NCBI GenBank assembly: GCA_963834855.1 | Contig: CAWIDH010000017.1 | Coordinates: 124,001 to 188,000 of the forward strand | Direction: 5' to 3' | Source of the DNA: DATJKD01 sp963834855 | Lineage (GTDB): Bacteria; Pseudomonadota; Gammaproteobacteria; Steroidobacterales; Steroidobacteraceae | Length of the DNA stretch: 64,000 nucleotides | Shown here: in pieces, positions 21,520 through 29,446 of the stretch | How the letters are laid out: each line of letters begins with the position of its first letter | How positions within the stretch are numbered: the first letter of the stretch is position 1 | Notes under the pieces: generated by a model | Told to the model about the DNA's origin: nothing | Seen by the model: the letters and a program-made list of their open reading frames with translations, nothing else | Database searches by the model: none | Made by a program: the position numbers and the translations under genes

Positions 21520-22849
21520 CTACTGGGTCTTGAGATAGACGGCCGGCGAGGTGCGGCCGATCCGCCAGGCCGGATACAGGCCGGCGACGAAACCCGCCAG
21601 CAATGACAGGCCGAGCGTCAGCAGCACGACCGCCGGGTCGATCTGCGTCAACTGGTCGTAGCGATCGTAGTTGTCGCCGTAGATCAGGCGTATGCCGGCC
21701 AGCCCCGCGGCCGCGAGCAGCAGACCGAGCAGGCCGCCCGCGAGCCCCACCAGCAGGACTTCGGTCATGTGCTGGCGGATCACGTCCTTCCGGCTTGCGC
21801 CGAGCGCGCGCCGCAGGCCGGTGAGCGCCGCGCCGTTGAGGAACTTCGACAGCAGGAGCCCCACGACGTTGACCAGGCAGACCGCGAGGAAGAGCAGGGC
21901 GATGCCGATCAGGACGCGGTTGTCCTTCTTGACCACGCGGTTGAAGTCGAGCCAGGCATCGACATCGAACAGCCGGTTGTTGAGCGGCCGCGGAATGCGG
22001 CCCGCCGTCTTCTGGCCGCGAACGTAGTTGTCGACGAACCCCTGGTAGCGCTCGCGGGTGTCCCGGTCCGGCAGCTCGGCCCACATCTGGACCCAGACGC
22101 ACTCCGAGTTGAGGAAATCCCGGAACGACTGGATCTGCTCGCTCTTCCAGCAGTTCGTGTTGCCGATGGCCGGAAGCTCGAGCGTCTCGCCCCAGAGAAA
22201 CGGGATGAAGACGTCCTCGCCCTTCTGGAAGTTGCCGTTGTTGAGATCGTAGAACTTCGGCGCGGGCTCCCAGTCGTCGAGCACGCCGACCACGCGGAAC
22301 TCGCTGTCGCCGAGCCGCACCGTGCGTCCGACGCTGTTCTCCCCGCCGAAGGCCTTCTCGTTCGATTCCTTGCTGAGCACGACCACCGGTTCCGGCCCGG
22401 CGTCGGCATCGGCGTTCCAGCCCGAGCCGTAGAGGAAGGGCGTCTCGAACATCGCGAAGAAGTCGCCGTGCGTGACGCGGATCAGCGACGCGGAACGCCT
22501 CGCGACCGGATTCCTGGGGATCCAGGACCCGCTCGGACTTGAACATCACCAGGCTCCGCGCGGGGATGTCCGAGGCTTTCAGCGCAGTCGCATCCCGGTA
22601 GGTGAGCTGCTCCGGAGGCATTTCGGGCTGCTTTTCGTTGGCCGGCTCCTCGGGATCCCAGCCGTCGATCGTGACCGCGTAGAGCCGGTCGCTCTTCCAC
22701 GCGATCGGGTTGGTCGCCATCGCGTGGTAGACCGTGAAGGTGATCGTGCAGACGGCGATGCCGAGCGCCACGGCCAGGACCATCAAGGCCGAAAGCCCGG
22801 GGTGGCGTTTCAGGCTGAGGAGTGCGAGTCTCAGGTCATAGGCGAACAT
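21520..22849 (-). CDS. FtsX-type ABC permease, MacB-like (first permease, frameshifted)
   Basis: The first frame starts at ATG 22849 with LRLALLSLKRHPGLSALMVL, a transmembrane helix, and the start of the periplasmic domain. The second frame continues RNPVARRSASLIRVTHGDFF and carries the remaining domain and three C-terminal helices to 21520. The crossing is near 22510-22525. Rejoined, the protein is about 443 residues and contains the cytoplasmic loop motif TGLRRALGASRKDVI before the third helix. It lies 13 bases after the ATPase gene and forms a hetero-pair with the permease at 20305. The intact neighbours of this operon make a sequence error more likely than a lost exporter. Confidence 0.82.
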
Positions 22850-22862
22850 GGCGTCCTCCGTC

Positions 22863-23582
<720 letters not shown>

Positions 23583-23611
23583 GACTCATCCTCGGTTGAT
23601 TTCTGTTCCCA

Positions 23612-24931
23612 TCAGTCACTCAGGTGGACGCGCGCGGCGTCCTCGAAGCTGTCCGTGTCGGAGACGATGATCTGATCGCCCTCCGACAGGCCTTCCAGGA
23701 TCTCGACCTCGCGTACGCTCGTCGCGCCGGAGCGGATCACGACTCGCTCGGCGACGTCGTCGCGCACGACGTAGGCCGACTGGCCGGCATCCGCCTCGTA
23801 GAACGCGCCGCGCTCAACCTTGAGCACGCCGTTGCGACGGTCCATGACGATGCGCACCGCGACGCGCTGGTTCTGGCGCAGGCCCTCGGGCACGGCCTTG
23901 CTGAATTTGACCCGCCCGCGGACCTCGTTCTGGGTGACCTCGGGCGAAAGGGCCGTCACCTCGCCGGGGTAGACCTTGCCCGCGTAGCTGATTTCCGCCG
24001 GCATGCCGATGCCGATCGAATCGGCGTAGGTCTCGGCGACGCGGAACTCGATCTCGAAGGCGGACAGGTCTACGACCGTCAGCAGCGGGGCGTCCTGCTG
24101 AACGGCCGCCTTCTGGTTCACCCCGAGACTGCCGACCATCCCGTCGACCGGTGAGCGGATCTTGAGATCGCCCACGCGGCGTTCGAGGTCGGCGACGAGC
24201 AATTGCTGACGCTCACGCTGCAATCGCCGGGTCTGGAGCTCGAACTCGAGCCCTTCCTTCTCGAGACCGCCGGTCTCGAGCGCGTGCTCGTGGGTCAACC
24301 GGGCGGCGTCGAGCTCGTCCCTCGCGCGCCGGTAGTCGCGCTCGCTGATCACCTGGCTCTGCCACGCGGCCTCGGCTCGCTGAAACTCGCGTTCCGCGGC
24401 CTTGATCGTCACGCCGGCGAGGTCGCTGGCCTGCCGGCTCTGAAGGATGCGGCGGCGCACGTCGATCTCCTGGCGCTTCAGGTCGAGCGTCAGGCTGTCG
24501 AGCGTCGCGCGCTCGCGCTCGAACTCGTTTCGCAGCGAGGGGCTGTCGATCGTCGCCAGCAGGTCACCGGCCTTGACGGTTGCGCCGGCCTTGACGTCCA
24601 GGGTCACGGTGCCGGGGGCGGGCGCATAGAGCGTCGGGCTCACGGCCGCGACGATCGTCGCCTGCGCCGTGAGGTCGCTCACGAAGTCGCCGCGCGTCAC
24701 GGTGGCGATACGCACCCGCTCGCGTGCCACGGTTGCGTCCGAGGTGGCCCAGCCGCGCAGCCACCAGGCGCCGACGAGCAGGAGCAGCAGCGCGGCCGCG
24801 CCGACCCCGAGCAGGATGCGACGGCGGCGCTGCACGGTCGCGCCGGGGTCGAGCACGCGGTCCTGTGCCTCGGTCGAGCGCATCCTCACGCCGAGGCGGT
24901 CGGGGAACTTCCTGATCTGTGCAAGTGACAT
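23612..24931 (-). CDS. Periplasmic adaptor (HlyD/MacA-like membrane fusion protein)
   Basis: The 439-residue protein has a cytoplasmic N-terminus of about 40 residues, one transmembrane helix (LLGVGAAALLLLLVGAWWL), a barrel-sandwich/lipoyl domain (VKAGDLLATIDSPSLRNEF), a long coiled-coil hairpin (residues about 125-230, charged heptads), the returning lipoyl half (SPVDGMVG) and beta-barrel domains. In MacA-like systems such proteins bridge the ABC permease to an outer-membrane channel. No outer-membrane factor gene is in this operon. The ATG at 24931 has no clear Shine-Dalgarno sequence; the next Met, at 24883, is an alternative start. It is the promoter-proximal gene, about 20 bases after the predicted sigma-54 start site. 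Confidence 0.92.
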   Translation of the reverse strand: MSLAQIRKFPDRLGVRMRSTEAQDRVLDPGATVQRRRRILLGVGAAALLLLLVGAWWLRGWATSDATVARERVRIATVTRGDFVSDLTAQATIVAAVSPTLYAPAPGTVTLDVKAGATVKAGDLLATIDSPSLRNEFERERATLDSLTLDLKRQEIDVRRRILQSRQASDLAGVTIKAAEREFQRAEAAWQSQVISERDYRRARDELDAARLTHEHALETGGLEKEGLEFELQTRRLQRERQQLLVADLERRVGDLKIRSPVDGMVGSLGVNQKAAVQQDAPLLTVVDLSAFEIEFRVAETYADSIGIGMPAEISYAGKVYPGEVTALSPEVTQNEVRGRVKFSKAVPEGLRQNQRVAVRIVMDRRNGVLKVERGAFYEADAGQSAYVVRDDVAERVVIRSGATSVREVEILEGLSEGDQIIVSDTDSFEDAARVHLSD

Positions 24932-24963
24932 GGCCGGGCACCGGTCTGGGGCATGCGGAGAGG

Positions 24964-24979
24964 TGCACGTGGCGTGCCA
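24964..24979 (-). promoter_or_regulatory. Sigma-54 (-24/-12) promoter for the exporter operon
   Basis: On the minus strand these bases read TGGCACGCCACGTGCA. The GG and GC pairs are separated by exactly ten bases, and the sequence differs from the usual TGGCACG-N4-TTGCA by one base. Transcription would begin near 24953, about 20 bases before the adaptor start codon. The operon encodes its own sigma-54 activator, which strengthens the call. Confidence 0.72.
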
Positions 24980-25055
24980 GATCGGCCGGGCCCGACCAAG
25001 CTATTGACTCGCTTGAAGTTACCCGCGAATCAGGCGCGCGCGGCTGCGCCGCAAA

Positions 25056-25098
25056 CTGTCCGGGCGCGGACAGCGGACGCATCACCGGACACTCGGAC
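25056..25098. promoter_or_regulatory. Probable enhancer-type binding site (CGGAC palindrome and repeats)
   Basis: Bases 25056-25073 form a perfect inverted repeat, CTGTCCG-GGCG-CGGACAG. Further CGGAC words start at 25074, 25086 and 25094. The palindrome centre lies about 90 bp upstream of the sigma-54 promoter, the usual distance for an NtrC-type activator site. Binding by the regulator at 18916-20298 is inferred. Confidence 0.5.
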
Positions 25099-25138
25099 GC
25101 TATTCGCCGGGGCCCGCGGCGGAAATACTCCGCGAGTC

Positions 25139-25765
25139 GCCCGGCTGCGGTGGCCTGCTGCTCGCCGCCGCTCGGCCCGGGTGCCTCGCTGGGCCGCAGA
25201 CCACGATCGAGGGTCGATGGCAGGGCTGAAGATTGGTGCCCCGCACATCTTGTCGGCGCACACCGCATCGGCGGCGGTGTCGCGGAATCGTCGAGGAGTC
25301 AGACTTAAGAGTGGTCCGCGACGTCTACCTGCGGCAGATGAGACGTCGTCGCGGCCCACGAGACACCCGGTCCAAACGCCGGCTCGCCGAGGCCGCTGTG
25401 GCCTCCGGCTCACTGATGCCGCAGTTGGCTCACGAGCCGACGTCTGGACGCGGTGTATCCCAGCCGCGACGAGGCTTCGGCGTGCGCAGGTAGACGTCGC
25501 GGACCACTCTGAGCGAAGGCCGCCTCGACGATTCCGCGATACCAGCGACCGTCCGGCGTGCGCCGACAAGACGTGCGGGGCACCAATCTTCAGCCCTGCA
25601 ACGACCCTGACTCGTGGTGAGCGGCTGGGGATACACCGCGGCCGGGCGTCGGCGAGCAGCGGCCGGGCGGCGGCGAGCAGCGTGCCACCGGGCGGCGGCC
25701 AGCAGCCACCGCAGCCAGGGCGGCGGCGAGCAGCTACCACGACCGACCGGCGCGAGCAGCCGCCG
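25139..25765 (+). repeat. Dispersed giant palindromic element, copy 2
   Basis: The core, 25211-25607 (397 bp), is an imperfect palindrome centred near 25409. Outer arms are GGCAGGGCTGAAGATTGGTG / CACCAATCTTCAGCCCTGCA. Inner arms AGTGGTCCGCGACGTCTACC (25311) and GGTAGACGTCGCGGACCACT (about 25488) match exactly. Between and outside the arms lie four related units, seen as ACGAGACACCCGG, CGGTGTATCCCAGCCG, GGGGATACACCGCGG and, at the left edge, CGGGTGCCTCGCTGGGCCGC. The flanks hold short GC-rich units around GGCGGCGAGCAG. It sits between the exporter promoter region and the end of the UrcA gene. I see no gene inside it. The remaining 115 bases up to the UrcA stop show nothing distinctive. Confidence 0.85.
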
Positions 25766-25880
25766 CGTACGAGGAGAAAGCCGCCGGAGGCAGCGTCGAT
25801 GGCGACCACATCCGGCCCGGTCCGGGAATACCGGGCCGCAGAGGATGACGCGAGCGCCCGCTGCCTCCGGCGTGGGAAGC

Positions 25881-26267
25881 TCAGCTGACCGGCGCCTCGG
25901 CTGCGCTTTCCTTATGCAGAGCCGTAAGCGCGGCGTTGTCGATGCTGTCAACGGCGGAATCGAGCGCATCGTCGACGCAGGCCTTGTGGGCGAAGATGCG
26001 CTGGACCTCTCGCACCCCGGAGATGTCGCCGCCACAGACGAGCCGGGCAGCAACCTTCAGGCGGCCGTACAAGATGCGCATGCCGGCGGGGTCGTCCAGG
26101 TCGAGACCGGCGTAGCTGACGGACATCGACGTCTCATCGTCGTCCGCGATGGCGTCGCCCTCGACGAGGATGTTCCCGGAATATGCGGCGAGGCTGAACG
26201 TGGAACCGAGCAGCCCGATCAGCAGCCCGCGGCTGAGTCTGATCCGGCGGGAAGTTGCAGTAGTCAT
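25881..26267 (-). CDS. UrcA family exported protein
   Basis: I chose ATG 26267 because GGAGAGAGG precedes it. The 128-residue product has a signal peptide (RGLLIGLLGSTFSLAAYSG) and then the UrcA pattern: SVSYAGLDLDDPAGMRILYGRL, a first cysteine in ARLVCGG, a second in AHKACVDDALDSAV, and a closing ALTALH. The two cysteines could form a disulphide in the periplasm. The family is frequent in Alphaproteobacteria and Xanthomonadales and has no firmly assigned function. It is divergent from gnd, with 176 bases between them. Confidence 0.85.
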   Translation of the reverse strand: MTTATSRRIRLSRGLLIGLLGSTFSLAAYSGNILVEGDAIADDDETSMSVSYAGLDLDDPAGMRILYGRLKVAARLVCGGDISGVREVQRIFAHKACVDDALDSAVDSIDNAALTALHKESAAEAPVS

Positions 26268-26443
26268 TGTCCTCTCTCCTGATACCTGACGTGATGCGTG
26301 CGTTCCCGGTTCCACACATCGCCATTAGATGCCAGGTTGCGCGCGTCGGTTACTCGCTTCGGCGTGCCGGCACGACGACTCGCCGCGGCGAGGCGCCTCT
26401 GCCAGAATCGCGCACGGAACGCACGGACAAAAAGGGAATTCCC

Positions 26444-27358
26444 GTGACCACCAGCATCGGCATGATCGGCTTGGGGCGCATGGGCGGGAACATGAGCCGC
26501 CGCATCGCGCGCGCAGGATTCGAGGTGATCGCCTGGGATCGTGCGGCGGGGGCGCGCAGCGCCGTTGCGAGCGAGCCACGGCTGCGGACGGTCGAGACGC
26601 TGGAAGCGCTCGCGGCCGAACTGCCTGCACCGCGAGCCGTCTGGATGATGCTGCCGGCCGGCGAACCTACCGAGCAGGTACTGGAGCGCATGCAGACGCT
26701 GCTCAGCCAGGGCGACGTGATCGTCGACGGCGCAAACGCCTGGTACCGCGACAGTCAGCGCCGCGCATCACGTCTCGCCGCGCGGGGCCTGCAATTTGTC
26801 GATGTGGGCGTCTCCGGGGGCGTCTGGGGTCTCACGAATGGCTATGGCCTGATGGTGGGTGGGGCCGCCGGGGCGGTTGCGAGGATCGAGCCGTATCTCA
26901 AGGCCCTGGCGCCGGCGCCCGACCGCGGTTGGCTGCATTGCGGCCCGAGTGGCGCCGGTCATTACGCGAAGATGGTGCACAACGGGATCGAATACGCCCT
27001 GATGCAGGCCTATGCCGAAGGCTTTGCGCTGCTGCGGGCCAGGCAGGACCTGAATTTCGACGTGGCCGCCATCGCCGAGTCCTGGCGTCACGGAACCGTC
27101 ATACGCTCGTGGCTGCTCGACCTGACCGCCGAATTCCTTGCCGAGGACGCCGAGCTCGCCTCGATTGCGCCTCGCGTGGCGGATTCCGGAGAGGGGCGCT
27201 GGACCACCATCGAGGCCGTGGAGCTCGGGGTTCCGACGCCCGTGATGACGCTTGCGTTGATGGAGCGCTTCTCGAGCCAGGACCGCGGCGACTATTCGAA
27301 TCGCCTGCTCGCACGAATGCGGCAGGCCTTCGGAGGACACGCCGTCACGAAGGGCTGA
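26444..27358 (+). CDS. gnd: 6-phosphogluconate dehydrogenase, decarboxylating, short (YqeC/GndA) type
   Basis: The enzyme converts 6-phosphogluconate to ribulose 5-phosphate and CO2, reducing NAD(P)+. I took GTG 26444 as start because AAGGGAA lies upstream and the Rossmann motif MIGLGRMGGNM then sits at the N-terminus. Conserved family elements are the substrate-binding sequence DVGVSGGVWG and the catalytic region SGAGHYAKMVHNGIEY, containing the lysine and the HN pair. At 304 residues it belongs to the short form rather than the 470-residue form. Its 3' end overlaps the 3' end of pgl on the other strand by 14 bases, placing it against the two earlier enzymes of the same pathway. Confidence 0.93.
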   Translation: MTTSIGMIGLGRMGGNMSRRIARAGFEVIAWDRAAGARSAVASEPRLRTVETLEALAAELPAPRAVWMMLPAGEPTEQVLERMQTLLSQGDVIVDGANAWYRDSQRRASRLAARGLQFVDVGVSGGVWGLTNGYGLMVGGAAGAVARIEPYLKALAPAPDRGWLHCGPSGAGHYAKMVHNGIEYALMQAYAEGFALLRARQDLNFDVAAIAESWRHGTVIRSWLLDLTAEFLAEDAELASIAPRVADSGEGRWTTIEAVELGVPTPVMTLALMERFSSQDRGDYSNRLLARMRQAFGGHAVTKG

Positions 27359-28043
27359 GGCCGGGCGCCGCGGCGCGATCCGCGACGACGAGCGTGCCCA
27401 GCCGCTCGACCCGGTTGGCCGGGATGTCGGCGTCGCCGTCGATCAGCCTGCGAAGCGCGTCGGCCTTTTCCGGCCCGGTGACGAGCCACAGGCGTGCCCG
27501 TGCGCGCGACAACGGCGGACAGGTCAGTGTCATGCGTCGCGTGCCCTGGTACTCGCGCGATACGGCGACATCGCGATCGTCGATCTCGAGCACCGGATCG
27601 CCCGGGATGAGCGACGCGGTGTGGCCGTCAGCGCCGAGGCCGAGCTGCACCAGGTCCAGGCGGACCCCGCGGCCGCCGATCGCTACGAGCGTCGCCTCGT
27701 AGGCGCGCGCCGCGGCCTCGGGATCTGCCGTCTCCACCGGCATGTCGAGCAGGTTCTCCCGGGGCAGCGGCCCTTCGCGCACCAGCAGGCACTCGAGCTG
27801 TGTCAGGTTCCGCCGCTCGTCTCCGGCCGGCACGATGCGTTCGTCGACCTGTGCCACGTACACGTCGTGCCAGGGGAGCGTGTGCTTGCGCAGCATTTCG
27901 ATCATCGATCCGGGAGTGCGGCCGCCGGAGAGCGCGATCAGCGCGCGGTTGCGCTCCTCTAGCGCGGCCTTGCAGGCACTCGCGATCTCGGACGCGGCGC
28001 GCCGCGCGGCGGCCTCGGAATCAGGCTCGATGATCAGGCGCAC
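27345..28043 (-). CDS. pgl: 6-phosphogluconolactonase
   Basis: This cytosolic enzyme (DevB/SOL type, 232 residues) hydrolyses 6-phosphogluconolactone. The NagB-like fold is marked by LIALSGGRTPGSMIEML, the WHDVYVAQVDERIV segment, and the GLGADGHTASLIPG motif with the catalytic histidine. Its start overlaps the end of zwf by 10 bases, so the two are almost certainly co-transcribed and translationally coupled. The order zwf-pgl follows the pathway order. Confidence 0.95.
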   Translation of the reverse strand: MRLIIEPDSEAAARRAASEIASACKAALEERNRALIALSGGRTPGSMIEMLRKHTLPWHDVYVAQVDERIVPAGDERRNLTQLECLLVREGPLPRENLLDMPVETADPEAAARAYEATLVAIGGRGVRLDLVQLGLGADGHTASLIPGDPVLEIDDRDVAVSREYQGTRRMTLTCPPLSRARARLWLVTGPEKADALRRLIDGDADIPANRVERLGTLVVADRAAAPGLSPS

Positions 28044-29428
28044 GCCGTGCCCTGCGCCGGCGGGTCGTACCAGCCGCCGTATCGTTCCACCATGCGAGCC
28101 GCCGACCCGGGCCCCCAGGTGCCGGGCTCGTAGGGTTCCGCCTGCGGCCCGCTCGCCAGCATGTGATCGACGATGCCCCAGGCGATCTCGACGGAATCCT
28201 GCCGCGCGAACAGGCTCGCATCGCCCTTCATGGCGTCGCCGAGCAGTCGCTCATAGGGTGTCATCTCGTCCGGCTGGGAGTTGCACGCGAAAAGCTCGAT
28301 CTCGTGGCCGGCCATCGCCTCGCCTGCGGTCTTGACCCGCGCGCCGAGCGCGATCGCGACGCGGTCGGGGCCGAGCCGGAACCTCAGGTAGTTGGCGCGC
28401 ATCGGCAGGGGCTCGTCGAACAGGCGCTGCGGAGGCTTTCGGAACGTCGCCATGACCTCGGTCGCGGTGACCGGCAGGCGCTTGCCGGTGCGGACGAAGA
28501 ATGGCACGTCGGCCCACCGCCAGGAGTCGATGTCGAAGCGCAGCGCCGCGAAGGTCTCGACGTCGGAGCCGGGATCGACTCCATCCTCCGAGCGATAGCC
28601 GCGATACTGGCCGCGGGCGACGTCGCGTCGGTCGGCCGGGCGGACGGCGCGCAGCACCTTGGCTCTTTCGTCGCGTATCGCCTCGGCGCCCATGTCCACC
28701 GGCGGCTCCATCGCCAGGATCGACAGCACCTGCAGCAGGTGGTTCTGCACCACGTCGCGGATCGCGCCGAGCTCCTCGTACAGCCGTCCGCGTCCCTCGA
28801 CGCCGAAGCTCTCGGCCATCGTGATCTGCACGTGGTCGACGAAGTTCCGGTTCCACACGGGCTCGACGAAGGAATTGGCGAACCGGAAGTAGAGCAGGTT
28901 CTGCACGGGCTCCTTGCCGAGGAAGTGATCGATGCGGAAGATCGCGTCCTCGGGGAACACCTCGCGCAGCGCGCGGTTGAGTGTCCGCGCACTCGACAGG
29001 TCGCGCCCGAGCGGCTTCTCGACGACGACGCGCGCTCCCGATGCGCAGCCCGAGCTGCCCAGCTTGCGGGCCACGACCGAGAACAGGCTCGGCGGGATAG
29101 CGAGATAGTGCACGGGACTGCGCGCCGCGCCGAGTGCCTTGCGAAGCGCGGCGAACGTCGCGTCGTCGTTGTAGTCGCCCTCGACCATCACGAGCTTTCC
29201 CTCGAGCCGCCGCAGTGCATCGGCGTCCACGGACGTGTCGTGCCGCTCGAGGCTGTCGTGCATCCGTGCGAGCAGCGCATCCCGACTTGCGCTGCGCGCG
29301 ACGCCGACGACCGTCGGCGGAAGTCGGCCCCGGCGCTCGAGGTTCTCGAGCGCGGGAAAGATCTTCTTGAAGGCGAGGTCGCCGCTGATTCCAAAGACCA
29401 CGAGTGCGTCGGCTTGCCCGGCATTCAT
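28034..29428 (-). CDS. zwf: Glucose-6-phosphate dehydrogenase
   Basis: The enzyme oxidises glucose 6-phosphate to the lactone, generating NAD(P)H. The 464-residue protein starts with the nucleotide-binding motif VFGISGDLAFKKIFPAL and holds the active-site signature RIDHFLGKEPVQNLLYFRF, where the histidine and lysine are catalytic. Length is slightly below the 480-500 residues common in the family, with no missing core motif. It begins 18 bases downstream of the kinase gene stop at 29447, so partial read-through from that gene is possible. With pgl and the convergent gnd it supplies the whole oxidative pentose-phosphate branch. Confidence 0.96.
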   Translation of the reverse strand: MNAGQADALVVFGISGDLAFKKIFPALENLERRGRLPPTVVGVARSASRDALLARMHDSLERHDTSVDADALRRLEGKLVMVEGDYNDDATFAALRKALGAARSPVHYLAIPPSLFSVVARKLGSSGCASGARVVVEKPLGRDLSSARTLNRALREVFPEDAIFRIDHFLGKEPVQNLLYFRFANSFVEPVWNRNFVDHVQITMAESFGVEGRGRLYEELGAIRDVVQNHLLQVLSILAMEPPVDMGAEAIRDERAKVLRAVRPADRRDVARGQYRGYRSEDGVDPGSDVETFAALRFDIDSWRWADVPFFVRTGKRLPVTATEVMATFRKPPQRLFDEPLPMRANYLRFRLGPDRVAIALGARVKTAGEAMAGHEIELFACNSQPDEMTPYERLLGDAMKGDASLFARQDSVEIAWGIVDHMLASGPQAEPYEPGTWGPGSAARMVERYGGWYDPPAQGTACA

Positions 29429-29446
29429 GTCAGAACCCGACCGGCG

